Below, piece by piece: positions 1-8,944 of a stretch of DNA of 64,000 nucleotides. The notes beneath the pieces are model-generated. The model was not told where the DNA came from and searched no databases. It saw only the letters and a program-made list of their open reading frames with translations. Source of the stretch: PALSA-350 sp963834445. Lineage in GTDB: Bacteria > Acidobacteriota > Terriglobia > Terriglobales > Acidobacteriaceae. The stretch is taken from contig CAWIBU010000003.1 in NCBI GenBank assembly GCA_963834445.1, forward strand, positions 310,001 through 374,000. Reading direction: 5' to 3'. Within the stretch, counting starts at the first letter, position 1; each line of letters starts with the position of its first letter. Position numbers and translations under genes: made by a program.

Positions 1-642
1 CCGCTCATCCGGGCCGTCAACTTTCACAGCACTTCGCGCACGAAAGCAGAGCACTTCGAGCGTCAACTTGCGCACTATAGCCAGTTTTTCTCATCCGTCA
101 ACCAGGATGAACTCGACGATTACCTGGTCACCGGGAAGTGGCATAAAGCGAAACCCGGACTGATCATCTCTATCTACGAAGGCTATCGCAATGGCTATGA
201 AGTGCTCTTGCCCCTGGTCGAACGTTACGGCTTCATCGGATGGTTTTTCGTCATTACGGGATTTGTCAATGCTCCGGTCAAAGATCAACTGCCCTTCGCT
301 CTGTCGCATGACATCGATATGCTAACCCGTGATTATCCCGATGGCCGGTATGCGCTCACCTGGGATGAGCTGCGCATCATCGACCGCAAGCATGTGATCG
401 CGTGTCATTCTCGCTCGCATACCGAGCTGGCGCTGCTGCCGCCTGCGGTGATGAAAGACGAGATCATCGGCTCTCAACTGGAATTTAAGAGGCACCTGGG
501 ACACCCGGTGCGGACGTTCGTGTCGTTGACCGGGCCCGCCTATGGCCACAATCAAATGACCGACCAGTTCATACGAGAGGCGGGATACGACTTCGTTGTT
601 TCGAACTTTCTCATTCAACGCATCCACGCTAAAGAGGCCTGA
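1..642 (+). CDS. Polysaccharide deacetylase (NodB-fold) protein, 5'-truncated by the window edge
   Basis: The frame is open from base 1 to the TGA at 640-642, so the N-terminus lies outside the window. The visible 213 residues have the NodB pattern: a strand-turn PGLIISIYEGYRNGYEV where family members have TFDDG, a strand leading to GFIGWFFVITGFV, and then HSRSHTEL matching the second motif (H-x3-H), followed by DEIIGSQLEFKRHLG and a GPAYG where RPPYG is usual. The two aspartates of motif 1, one being the catalytic base, are replaced by Y and E, while the metal-binding histidines remain. It may therefore bind but not deacetylate a glycan. The dehydrogenase gene follows after 35 bp on the same strand. 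The fold is fairly sure; catalytic activity is doubtful. Confidence 0.75.
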   Translation, partial: PLIRAVNFHSTSRTKAEHFERQLAHYSQFFSSVNQDELDDYLVTGKWHKAKPGLIISIYEGYRNGYEVLLPLVERYGFIGWFFVITGFVNAPVKDQLPFALSHDIDMLTRDYPDGRYALTWDELRIIDRKHVIACHSRSHTELALLPPAVMKDEIIGSQLEFKRHLGHPVRTFVSLTGPAYGHNQMTDQFIREAGYDFVVSNFLIQRIHAKEA

Positions 643-677
643 GGCAATCCGCTCCCGTTGCGTCGGCTGCCGCTAAC

Positions 678-1682
678 ATGGAACCATCTCGCATTCTCGT
701 TATCTCGGATAGCTTTCACACCATGCCTGAAGCCGTGGCCATGCTGGAAACGTCTGGTCATGCCGTTGCCTACGTGCCGCAGCTCACGCCCTGGGTGGAA
801 CTCGGGGTGGACGATCGCCGTGCTTTGCACCAGGCGCACGCAGTCATCATGGGCCGTGTGTTGCGTACCGAAGCCGCCGCGTTCTCGCTGGCGCCGCAGT
901 TGCGCGTGATTGCCCTGCACACTTCAGGGTCTGACAATGTGGACCTCGATGAGGCCACGCGCCGCAACGTGGTGGTCACCAACGTCAAAGGGGTGAACGC
1001 TGAGCAATGCGCCGAGTTTGCTATGGGGCTCATGCTCTGCGTGACGCGACAAATTCTTACCGGAGACCGCGCCATCAGGGCCGGGCTTTGGGCCAGCCGC
1101 ACGCACACCAGCATGGACGTTCATGGAGCAACCGTGGGCGTGATCGGGCTGGGGCAGATTGCCAAAGCGTTTGTCACCCGGGCCCGCGCTTTCGGCGTAC
1201 GCATTCTGGTCTACACCCGGACTCCCGATGCCATGGCGGCAGAAGAATTGGGCATCGAGTATGCCACGCTGCACGAAGTGCTAAGCAACTCGGATATCGT
1301 GTGCCTGTTTGCTTCGCTCACCGCCGAGACGCATCACATGATTGGCCGTCTGCAATTAAGTCTGATGAAGCCGTCGGCTTTCCTGATCAATATCGCCCGC
1401 GGAGAACTGGTCGATCAGGAAGCGTTGCTCGAAGCCTTGCGCAGCGGGCAAATCGCCGGCGCCGGACTCGACGTGTTCGAGGTAGAACCGTTGCTTGCCT
1501 CGCCGTTTTTTGCCCTCGACAATGTCGTGCTCACACCGCATCAGGCAGGGCTGACCCGTGGGGGTAAAGTGGGGGCCGCGTTGCGCGCGGCTCGCAACGC
1601 TCTTGAAGTGCTGCAGGGTGGTTTTCCCAGCGACGCGATCAACCTGCGTGCGTCACTCATTCCTGAAAGGAGACCATCGTGA
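678..1682 (+). CDS. D-isomer-specific 2-hydroxyacid dehydrogenase (NAD-binding)
   Basis: A 334-residue cytosolic oxidoreductase of the D-2-hydroxyacid dehydrogenase superfamily, which interconverts 2-hydroxy and 2-keto acids with NAD(P). The Rossmann fingerprint GVIGLGQIA lies at about residues 154-162. The catalytic triad is visible as Arg241 (NIARGE), Glu270 (FEVEP) and His288 (TPHQAG). The length is typical for the family. The family is sure; the substrate is not readable, although a sugar-acid role fits the adjoining GH4 and cupin genes. The stop overlaps the GTG start of the GH4 gene by four bases, implying translational coupling. No strong Shine-Dalgarno precedes the ATG at 678, so the start is only moderately certain. 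Confidence 0.88.
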   Translation: MEPSRILVISDSFHTMPEAVAMLETSGHAVAYVPQLTPWVELGVDDRRALHQAHAVIMGRVLRTEAAAFSLAPQLRVIALHTSGSDNVDLDEATRRNVVVTNVKGVNAEQCAEFAMGLMLCVTRQILTGDRAIRAGLWASRTHTSMDVHGATVGVIGLGQIAKAFVTRARAFGVRILVYTRTPDAMAAEELGIEYATLHEVLSNSDIVCLFASLTAETHHMIGRLQLSLMKPSAFLINIARGELVDQEALLEALRSGQIAGAGLDVFEVEPLLASPFFALDNVVLTPHQAGLTRGGKVGAALRAARNALEVLQGGFPSDAINLRASLIPERRPS

Positions 1683-3085
1683 AAGATTGCTGCAAGCTGG
1701 TGCTGATCGGCGCCGGGAGTACAGTCTTCACCCAGCGACTGGTGGCAGACATTATTCTAAGCGGGCAGGCCGACCGCTGGGAGTTAGCCCTGGTCGACAT
1801 CGATCCCGTTACCCTCGACGCGGTGGACCGGCTGGTCGGCAAAATGAAGGCGTTCAAGGGCGTCTCTTTTCCCGTCGTGTCGACAACCAACCGTCGAGAA
1901 GTGCTGGCAGGCGCCGACTTCGTCGTGACCACCATCGCTGTGGGTGGCCGGCGCGGCTGGGAGCTCGACGTGCAGGTACCCCGCAAACACGGCATCTACC
2001 AACCGGTCGGCGACACCATGATGCCGGGTGGAATCTCGCGCGCCCTGCGCATGATTCCGCAAATGGTGGCCATCGCCGAAGACATCAAAGAGCTGTGTCC
2101 GCATGCAACCTTCTTCAACTACTCCAATCCCATGACCGCTGTTTGCCGCGCCATTCGCGTCAAGACCGGCGTACCCGTCATCGGTCTGTGCCACGGGGTG
2201 CATTACGTAGAGGGCGTGCTGGAGCGCTTCCTGGGCAAAGAGGAAGGCAGCATCACCAGCTTTGGTGTGGGCCTCAACCACCTCACGTTTCTTACCGACA
2301 TACGTTGTAACGGTGAGGACGCGTTGCCTCTGCTGCAGGCTAAAGCTGCTCAACAACGCCCCTTGCTGCAGCAGGAGATTCGCGACAAGATCGACTGGCC
2401 AAATACCATTACCGGACGCGCGCCGCGTTACTCCGATGAGCCGTTTGCCTGGTCTCTCTTCGAGCGATACGGCGTGTTTCCCGTGGCTCTCGATCGCCAT
2501 ATCACGGAGTTCTACCCTGAGCGTTTTCCCCACGGCCAGTACTACGGACGGACGCTGGGCGTGGACGCGTTCTCGATTGATGGCCGCATCGCCCTCGGCG
2601 ACACCTGGTTTGCTGAAATGCTGGCGGTGGCGCGGTCCGCCGATCCGCTGCCGGAGTCGTACTTCAATAACGTGCCTGGAGAGTCGGAGCAGCTCGTCGA
2701 AATCATGCAGTCGCTGTTGCTTGATCAGCGCCACGTGTTTTCGGTAAACATGCCGAACCACGGAGCAGTTCCCGGCCTGCCCTGGGATGCAATCCTCGAG
2801 ATGCCGGCTTCGGCTGGTGGGCCAGGACTCATGCCCCTTCAGTCCAGGCCGCTGCCGCCGGCTCTTACCGCCAAGCTGCTGGCAAAGATCGCAGCCATCG
2901 AAGTCACGGTCGAAGCCGCACTCACCGGCAGCTTTGATCTATTCGTCGAAGCGCTTCTTACCGATGGCTCGGTCAGCGACCCGGATGCGGCCGCGGCCCT
3001 GGCCCGCGACCTGATCGAAGCGCACAAAGCGCATCTTCCCCTGTTCGCTCAAACCAAGTCAGCCCAGCCCCAGTTGACACGATGA
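1679..3085 (+). CDS. Glycoside hydrolase family 4 (alpha-galactosidase/alpha-glucuronidase type)
   Basis: A 468-residue GH4 enzyme. GH4 members cleave glycosides by a redox/elimination mechanism needing NAD and a divalent metal. The dinucleotide loop is at the N-terminus (LVLIGAGSTVFTQRL, with Asp40 following in LALVDID). FNYSNPM (about 147-152) carries the conserved Asn. Cys171 in GLCHG and His201 in GLNHLTF are the expected metal ligands. The GLCHG form is usual in the MelA/alpha-glucuronidase branch rather than the 6-phospho-glucosidase branch, so a non-phosphorylated uronide or galactoside is likelier (inference). The start is GTG at 1679, chosen because AAAGGAG lies 5-11 bases upstream and it overlaps the previous stop. 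It ends in an ATGA overlap with the cupin gene, so the three genes form an operon. Confidence 0.92.
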   Translation: MKDCCKLVLIGAGSTVFTQRLVADIILSGQADRWELALVDIDPVTLDAVDRLVGKMKAFKGVSFPVVSTTNRREVLAGADFVVTTIAVGGRRGWELDVQVPRKHGIYQPVGDTMMPGGISRALRMIPQMVAIAEDIKELCPHATFFNYSNPMTAVCRAIRVKTGVPVIGLCHGVHYVEGVLERFLGKEEGSITSFGVGLNHLTFLTDIRCNGEDALPLLQAKAAQQRPLLQQEIRDKIDWPNTITGRAPRYSDEPFAWSLFERYGVFPVALDRHITEFYPERFPHGQYYGRTLGVDAFSIDGRIALGDTWFAEMLAVARSADPLPESYFNNVPGESEQLVEIMQSLLLDQRHVFSVNMPNHGAVPGLPWDAILEMPASAGGPGLMPLQSRPLPPALTAKLLAKIAAIEVTVEAALTGSFDLFVEALLTDGSVSDPDAAAALARDLIEAHKAHLPLFAQTKSAQPQLTR

Positions 3086-3819
3086 AACGGATCCAGGCAG
3101 ATCCTCAACGGCGCATCGAGATCGCGGGCGTGGCGGAGCCGGTCCAGCGGCCCGTGGACATCGATCGAACGCAAACCGGCTTTAATGTTCTGCGATCGTT
3201 GCGGATCTATCGCTTCGACCAGGGTTCAGTGATCGATGGCCACGCGGAGGAAGATGAAGTCCTGATCGTGGTGATGGCTGGGTCGGTTGAGCTCTCGATG
3301 ATGGACCATGACTCCGCAGACAGGCCGCGACCCTTCACACTCTCGGCTGCAGGCAAGGCACACAGTGATCCATGTGCTGCCTATCTACCGCCCGCTGCGG
3401 GCTACCGGCTCGTCGCGAAAAGCAACGCGGAAGTTGCCTATGCCCGGGCAACACCCGCGAGCGGGCGCCCTTGCCATGTCTTCCACTCAAACTCTGTGCC
3501 GCATGCGAACGGCGTGACCCTTTTGCTGGAGGAAAACAACTATCCCCAGCTGCTGCGCCTTCGCCTGTTGCAAATTGAGACTGCGCCACACGATACGACT
3601 GTGCTGCCGATTCACCAATCGGAAGAAAGATGTGAGGCGTTCGTACACCTCAGAACGATACCGTCCGAGGGCGCCGCCGCAACCATCACGTGCGAGCCCG
3701 CGACGCTGGCATCATGGGATACGGTCGCGGTGATGCCCGGTGACTCTCCCACGCTGACCTTCAAGGCCGGATCGTCCGCACTGCTCCTGGTCGTTCTTGC
3801 AGCCGGACCTGCACTCTGA
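3082..3819 (+). CDS. KduI/IolB-like bicupin (sugar-acid isomerase family)
   Basis: A 245-residue protein with two cupin-like halves. The first contains HAEEDEVLIVVMAGSVEL and a following YLPPAAGYRL-x8-AEVAYARA stretch typical of the IolB/KduI family (5-deoxy-glucuronate or 5-keto-4-deoxyuronate isomerases). The second half (about residues 130-245) is more diverged and ends in a hydrophobic strand. It overlaps the GH4 stop by ATGA, so it is translationally coupled to the glycosidase and dehydrogenase. A role in isomerising an acidic or oxidised sugar released by the GH4 enzyme is inferred from context. The family assignment rests on motif resemblance only, and some other sugar-related cupin is possible. 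Confidence 0.6.
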   Translation: MKRIQADPQRRIEIAGVAEPVQRPVDIDRTQTGFNVLRSLRIYRFDQGSVIDGHAEEDEVLIVVMAGSVELSMMDHDSADRPRPFTLSAAGKAHSDPCAAYLPPAAGYRLVAKSNAEVAYARATPASGRPCHVFHSNSVPHANGVTLLLEENNYPQLLRLRLLQIETAPHDTTVLPIHQSEERCEAFVHLRTIPSEGAAATITCEPATLASWDTVAVMPGDSPTLTFKAGSSALLLVVLAAGPAL

Positions 3820-4223
3820 GACTACCCATGAGCAAGCTCGTCAACTCCGACGCGACAGCGAGCACCGGGTGAAAAGTTGTTTGGGGCATAGCTGTCCAAA
3901 TTAGTGAAAGATCCCATCTGAAGTTTCATCGGCAACGGCGGTTCAGGAAAGCGCTACTCCCAGATTTGTCATCCCGAGTAGCTGACTGGCCTGGTGGCAA
4001 GTTAAGGGAGGAATGAACGCGGAGAGCGCTTGCTTTTAAGCCGTTCCTCAAGCAAATCTTTAAGCCCGTCCCCCAAACAAATCTGTCATCCCGACCGTAG
4101 CGTACCCGAATTCCTGTTTCGCCATGTCAGACAGATCCACGTGTGCGGCTTTCATTAAGGAAAGCCGCATGAAGTTCGGCAGCGCCATCAACCTCGACAG
4201 GAATTCGGCGTAGCGAAGTGGAG

Positions 4224-4389
4224 GGATGACAAATTTGTTTTGGGGGGACGGGGTTGAAAAGCAAACGCTCTCCGCGTTCATTCCATCCTTAACTTGCCGC
4301 AGGCAAGTCAGTCGCTCCTAATGAACAAAATGGCTGGGGCTGGATTTGCGAGCTCACTCGTGGGGCCTTGGTTTGAGGGAAAGGCGCAC
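4224..4389 (+). repeat. Direct repeat unit A, copy 1
   Basis: A module of about 166 bp starting GGATGACAAATTTGTTTT and ending GGAAAGGCGCAC. It recurs at 4531-4695 in the same orientation with only a few differences (for example GCAGGC versus GCGGGC, and ACTCGTGG versus ACTCTTGG). It includes the TTTGCGAGCTCACTC segment that reappears inverted in the repeat at 25.9-26.1 kb, so the module is dispersed in the genome. Confidence 0.85.
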
Positions 4390-4530
4390 CGCAGATCCCT
4401 CCACTTCGCTACCCCGAATTCCTGTCGAGGTTGATGGCGCTGCCGAACTTCATGCGGCTTTCCTTAATGAAAGCCGCACACGTGGATCTGTCTGACATGG
4501 CGAAACAGGAATTCGGGTACGCTACGGTCG

Positions 4531-4695
4531 GGATGACAAATTTGTTTGGGGGGACGGGGTTGAAAAGCAAACGCTCTCCGCGTTCATTCCATCCTTAACT
4601 TGCCGCGGGCAAGTCAGCCGCTCCTAATGAACAAAATGGCTGGGGCTGGATTTGCGAGCTCACTCTTGGGGCCTTGGTTTGAGGGAAAGGCGCAC
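4531..4695 (+). repeat. Direct repeat unit A, copy 2
   Basis: Second copy of the module at 4224-4389, of nearly the same length. It is preceded by a copy of the arm segment starting GTCGAGGTTGATGGCG (4424 onward), which recurs at 4697 and, inverted, at about 4065-4198. The order of copies suggests local duplication inside the palindromic element. Confidence 0.85.
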
Positions 4696-5089
4696 TGTCG
4701 AGGTTGATGGCGCAGGCGAACTTCATGCGGCTTTCCTTAATGAAAGCCGCACACGTGGATCTGTCTGACATGGCGAAACAGGAATTCGGGTACGCTACGG
4801 CCGGGATGACAAATTTGTTTGGGGGACCGGCTTAAAGATTTGCTTGAGGAACGGCTTAAAAGCAAGCGCTCTCCGCGTTCATTCCTCCCTTAACTTGCCG
4901 ACAGGCCAGTCAGCTCCTCGGGATGACAAATCTGGAAGTAGCGTTTCCCTGAACCGTCGTCGCCGATAAACAAACGGCAGCGCCCAAAAGCTAATTTGGA
5001 CAAGCCTGTTGTTAGGGCGAGAGGCGCAGGTCACTCAAACCTGGCGACTTGTTATCGTCGATGAGATTTCGCCATCTCATCGACATTCA

Positions 5090-5101
5090 GAAAACGCTTG
5101 C
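5090..5101. promoter_or_regulatory. Candidate LacI-family operator, partial match
   Basis: GAAAACGCTTGC has the central CG and one perfect half (CTTGC) of the palindrome found at 5203-5214. It lies about 195 bp upstream of the TonB-dependent receptor start. The 113-bp distance between the two sites would allow looping by a tetrameric LacI-type repressor. The assignment is pattern-based only. Confidence 0.35.
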
Positions 5102-5202
5102 ATAGTCTCCATCTCCGTCATATTCTTGACCAACATCGCAGCGTTTCCAGACTTAGCTTGAATTTGCACCACACTGAATTCGCGCTTCGTCCGGGTAACA
5201 AT

Positions 5203-5214
5203 GCAAGCGCTTGC
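5203..5214. promoter_or_regulatory. Candidate LacI-family operator
   Basis: GCAAGCGCTTGC is a perfect 12-bp palindrome with the central CG step typical of LacI/GalR operators. It lies about 80 bp upstream of the TonB-dependent receptor. A close relative, GCAAGGGCTTGC, occurs upstream of the PfkB kinase that precedes the LacI gene, so the repressor encoded at 10046-11119 is the natural candidate ligand. Confidence 0.5.
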
Positions 5215-5295
5215 GTACGCGTAAAACAAGCACTTCACGCCACGAGATAACGTCTTTGCGAAGCACCGGGCTCATCCTTTCTACGAGGCTTATTG

Positions 5296-8200
5296 ATGAC
5301 ACACACAAGTTTGCGCGTGGTTCCGCGGGCCCTCCATTGCCTCCTGCTTCTGCTTGCGATGGGCTCGCTGGCAAGCAGCCTCACCGCAGTTGCGCAATCG
5401 GTTCTCGGCAGCATCTCCGGCACGGTTCACGATAGCTCCGGCGCGGTGGTGCCAAACGCGAAGATCGTCTTGCATCGCACCGAGACCAATACCGACCGCA
5501 CGGTCACCAGCGATAAGTCGGGCAATTATGAGGCTATCAATCTCGAGGCCGGTGTTTACGACATCACCGCCAGCGCGCCGGGCTTGGCCACAACCATAGG
5601 TTCCGGCGTGACCCTGATCGCGCGCCAGCAGCTGCAATTTGACCTCACGCTCAAAGTCACCGCCACCAATGAAACGGTAACGGTAAGCGGCGCTTCCGCC
5701 GGCGTCATCGACACCGAAAACGCGCAGATCTCGGCTGCACTCACGCCGCGCGATGTGCTCGACCTGCCGGCTAATTATCGCGGCGCCGGGTCGACCTCGC
5801 CCATCAACGTGGTACAGACCCTGCCCGGCGTACAGCCGGACACCGCTCCCTACCCGCCAACGCCCTCCACCCATCCCCAGCCCAGCCTCAAGTTCTCGCT
5901 GCAGGGTGGACTGCCGTCACAAGCCGAAACTACCGTGGATGGCATCTCCGCACAGAACCAAACCAACAACAACATTCAGAGCGATGCCTTTCCTTCCGCC
6001 GAAGCCATTTCCGAAATTCGCGTCGATGGCGTGAATAACAACGCCGAGTACGGCCAGCCTGGCGAGATCACCACCATCACCAAGAGCGGCACCAATACAT
6101 TCCATGGCTCGGCGTATGAGTATCTGCAGAACCAGTTCCTCGATGCCACGCCCTACGGTACCGATGCAGCCAACAAGCCGCACAAAGTCGCCAACGATTT
6201 CGGTGGCAGCTTCGGCGGCCCGGTGAGAATTCCGCATGTGTATAACGGCCGCGACAAGACTTTCTTCTTCGGCGACTATGAAGGTCTGCAATACCCGCAG
6301 TCCACCGTGCTGCAGGCCCTGGTGCCCACCGCGCTGATGAGGCAGGGTAACTTCTCCCAGGAGGTTACGGCGCCTCTGACCAATCCCTTTACCGGCGGCA
6401 CGTACCTCAACAACACCGTGCCCATCGATCCCATTTCGGCCAAGTTCCTTCAGTTTTATCCCTTGCCTTCCGCCCAGTTCGCGAACCTGTCTCTGCAGCA
6501 GGCCGTCGCCAGCCCGGGATACAACTACCTGAGCACGCGCGCGGATAGCATCACCTCAAACCAGTTCGATGTGCGCGGCGATCAGACTTTTGGCGAACGC
6601 GCCTCTGCCTTCGCGCGCTATACGTGGAAGAACGCGAACCAGCTGCAACTGCAGGACCTGGCGCTGCCGAACAGCACCTCGTATGCGCAGTACCGTATTT
6701 TCGCCAGCAATTTCAACTACAACTTTTCTTCGCACCTGGTGAACGAGTTTCGCTTCGGGTTTACCCTCGAGCGTGACGGCAACGCAAACCCCTTCAATGG
6801 CCCGGCGTTTGCCGACGGCCTCGGGCTCAACGGCGCCACGCCGGCCTTCTATAACGGTCTGCCCCACCTCAACTTCGGCCAGATCTACTCCATCGGCTAT
6901 CGCATGGGCTTTGAAGAGCGGTCGCGTGTTTTCCAATTCACCGATAACCTCACCTGGCAGGTGAATGCTCACTCGCTTAAATTTGGCACCGATATCCGTC
7001 ACCTGGTTGCCCACACCGAAGCCGGCGGTTCGACGCCAGCGGGCAATTACGGCAATTTCTTCTTTAACTCCGGAACCGGTTCCTCGGCAACCGGGCAGGA
7101 GTTCGCGGATTTCCTGGTCGGCGTACCCTACCAGTCGCAGACAGAAGCGATCAGCGCTGACAACAATGCCACTGCCAACGCCTACGCGTTCTACGCGCAG
7201 GACGAATGGAAAGCAACCCCAAACCTGAACCTGAATTTCGGTGTCCGCTACGAGTATCACCCAGCCCTCGCCTCCACTAATGGACTGGTGGGCAACTTCG
7301 ATCCCTCGGTCCCCCTGTCAGGCAAGCTGATCTATCAGGATGGGTATGCGAGCACTCTCTCGGTGGAAGAGTTGGCCAATGTCAATGCCTGCTCCACGCC
7401 GGGCGTCAACAATCCTTACGCCACCAACGCACCCGCCAATGGCGCGCCCTGCACACCGGTGGTGTCAAATTCGCAAGCCGGCCTGCCACGTGGTCTGCGC
7501 AATGCTCCCACTCTGCGCTTTGAGCCGCGCTTCGGTTTTGCCTATCGCCCGTTCGGCAATGACCGCACGGCTATCCGCGGGGGCGTGGGCTACTACAACA
7601 TCACCACCACCGGCGCACTCTTTTATGCCACCGAGCAGACCCTGCAATCCAATTTTCAAACCTTTACCAATACCTATGCGCCCACCGGGCCGGGTTTTGC
7701 CTTTCCTAACATCACGCCGAACGGCAACACCTTCGTACCTTCCCTGGGCAGCCTCTACTTCTATGCCTCGGTCGACACCAACTGGCACGACCCCTATTCG
7801 CTGCAGAGCGATTTATCAATCGACCGTGATCTTGGCCATAACATTGGCCTGCGCCTCTCGTATGTTGGGCTGCACACCTGGCATCTGGTCTGGCAGCCGG
7901 AATACAACCAGCTGCCTAAGTCATCCACAACCTTAGCCAGTAGCCAGCCGCTTAGCGCGCACCCCTTCCCTAACTTCTATGCCATCACGGCACGCAGCAC
8001 GGCTGCTCAGGCCGACTACCACTCCGGGCAGATAGAGCTCTCACATCGCCTGAACAACGGCCTCTCGTTCGATTCGGCCTATACCTATGCCAAGAATCTC
8101 GCCGACAACCAGGGAACGAACGGCGCTTATGCCGTCACCCCGGCCTCATTTGTGGATGAGCAAGGGGGATACAACCCAACCGACAGTTACAACCAACACC

Positions 8201-8877
8201 AGGACTACGGCAATGTGAGCGCCACGCGCCGTCATCGCTGGCTCAGCACAGCCATTTATGAACTGCCCATAGGCCGCGGTAAACGGTTTGGCACGAACAT
8301 GAACCGGTTTGCGGATATCGCCGTCGGCGGTTGGCAGCTGAGCAATATCTTCCTCATGCAAAGCGGCACCTTCCTTACCGCCTATCTGCCCAATTACGAC
8401 ATCGATCCCTCGGGCACAGGATCCGGACCCTTCGGCGGCGCCAACCAGCGGCCCGACCGCAACGGCAACGGCAATGCCGGCCCCCACACCCGCAGCGCAT
8501 TCTGGAACCAAAACGCATTTTCGTGCCCGGGACAAACCGGCTATGCCTCGCTGGCTCCTTCGGCCGCTACCGGCGTCACCCCATGCGATGTGGGCGTCGG
8601 TTCGCTGCCCATCGGCCGCTTCGGCACCGAGAGCCAGGGCGATCTTACCGGGCCGCGATCGGTCACCCTCTCCTCCGGCGTGAGCAAATCGATCACCATC
8701 GTCGAAGGGGTGCGGCTGCGCGGAGAGGCGACGTTTACCAACGTGCTGAACCACACCAATCTGGCCGATCCCAAAACCGATATCAGTCAGTCAAGCTTCG
8801 GCCAGATCACGCAGTCACGTGGTTCTGACTTCGGCGGCAATCGTACCGGGCAGCTCTCCTTGAAGCTGGAGTTCTAA
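5296..8877 (+). CDS. Oar-like TonB-dependent receptor with carboxypeptidase regulatory-like domain
   Basis: A 1193-residue outer-membrane protein. It has a signal peptide (hydrophobic core LLLLLAMGSLASSL, cleavage near VAQS) and a carboxypeptidase-regulatory beta-sandwich at about 37-120 (GSISGTVHDSSGAVVPNAKI). A plug-like region follows at about 140-260 (ETTVDGISAQNQTNNN, GEITTITKSGTNTFHGSAYEY), then a long beta-barrel ending in LSLKLEF with the C-terminal Phe expected of barrel proteins. Acidobacteria have many of these, and they are thought to import oligosaccharides or other large solutes. ATG 5296 is chosen over TTG 5293; GAGG lies just upstream. Two LacI-type palindromes precede it, and the sugar isomerase gene follows after 67 bp, so a sugar-import role is inferred. 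Confidence 0.93.
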   Translation: MTHTSLRVVPRALHCLLLLLAMGSLASSLTAVAQSVLGSISGTVHDSSGAVVPNAKIVLHRTETNTDRTVTSDKSGNYEAINLEAGVYDITASAPGLATTIGSGVTLIARQQLQFDLTLKVTATNETVTVSGASAGVIDTENAQISAALTPRDVLDLPANYRGAGSTSPINVVQTLPGVQPDTAPYPPTPSTHPQPSLKFSLQGGLPSQAETTVDGISAQNQTNNNIQSDAFPSAEAISEIRVDGVNNNAEYGQPGEITTITKSGTNTFHGSAYEYLQNQFLDATPYGTDAANKPHKVANDFGGSFGGPVRIPHVYNGRDKTFFFGDYEGLQYPQSTVLQALVPTALMRQGNFSQEVTAPLTNPFTGGTYLNNTVPIDPISAKFLQFYPLPSAQFANLSLQQAVASPGYNYLSTRADSITSNQFDVRGDQTFGERASAFARYTWKNANQLQLQDLALPNSTSYAQYRIFASNFNYNFSSHLVNEFRFGFTLERDGNANPFNGPAFADGLGLNGATPAFYNGLPHLNFGQIYSIGYRMGFEERSRVFQFTDNLTWQVNAHSLKFGTDIRHLVAHTEAGGSTPAGNYGNFFFNSGTGSSATGQEFADFLVGVPYQSQTEAISADNNATANAYAFYAQDEWKATPNLNLNFGVRYEYHPALASTNGLVGNFDPSVPLSGKLIYQDGYASTLSVEELANVNACSTPGVNNPYATNAPANGAPCTPVVSNSQAGLPRGLRNAPTLRFEPRFGFAYRPFGNDRTAIRGGVGYYNITTTGALFYATEQTLQSNFQTFTNTYAPTGPGFAFPNITPNGNTFVPSLGSLYFYASVDTNWHDPYSLQSDLSIDRDLGHNIGLRLSYVGLHTWHLVWQPEYNQLPKSSTTLASSQPLSAHPFPNFYAITARSTAAQADYHSGQIELSHRLNNGLSFDSAYTYAKNLADNQGTNGAYAVTPASFVDEQGGYNPTDSYNQHQDYGNVSATRRHRWLSTAIYELPIGRGKRFGTNMNRFADIAVGGWQLSNIFLMQSGTFLTAYLPNYDIDPSGTGSGPFGGANQRPDRNGNGNAGPHTRSAFWNQNAFSCPGQTGYASLAPSAATGVTPCDVGVGSLPIGRFGTESQGDLTGPRSVTLSSGVSKSITIVEGVRLRGEATFTNVLNHTNLADPKTDISQSSFGQITQSRGSDFGGNRTGQLSLKLEF

Positions 8878-8944
8878 AGGTGCTGGAGCGGAACAGTAAC
8901 TATTGCAAAGAATCAGGCCAGGGCCGGGGTAAAGGACGTATTCG

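Larger units (their letters stand above)
3893..5002. mobile_element. 1.1-kb palindromic MITE-like element with terminal inverted repeats, no transposase
   Basis: The element is bounded by perfect 12-bp termini, TGTCCAAATTAG (3893-3904) and its complement CTAATTTGGACA (4991-5002). A 3-bp AGC occurs immediately outside each end (3890-3892 and 5003-5005), compatible with a short target-site duplication. Two arms of about 306 bp (3893-4198 and 4697-5002) are near-complementary along their length. The interior holds further copies of the same modules in direct and inverted order. No open frame of credible coding character lies inside. The structure resembles a non-autonomous element or a nested array of REP-like palindromes; mobility is inferred, not shown. 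Confidence 0.65.

Noticed and set aside
1784..2761. A 325-codon open frame antisense to the GH4 gene
   Set aside because: It is entirely within a well-supported GH4 gene and rich in His/Arg/Gln with no recognisable motif, a common artefact in GC-rich DNA.
4060..4281. A 73-codon open frame inside the palindromic element
   Set aside because: It simply reads the repeated arm; no ribosome-binding site, no family resemblance, and the equivalent frame is broken in the other copies.
3893..5002. CRISPR-like array
   Set aside because: Repeats are long (about 130-300 bp), few and inverted, with no regular spacers and no cas genes.
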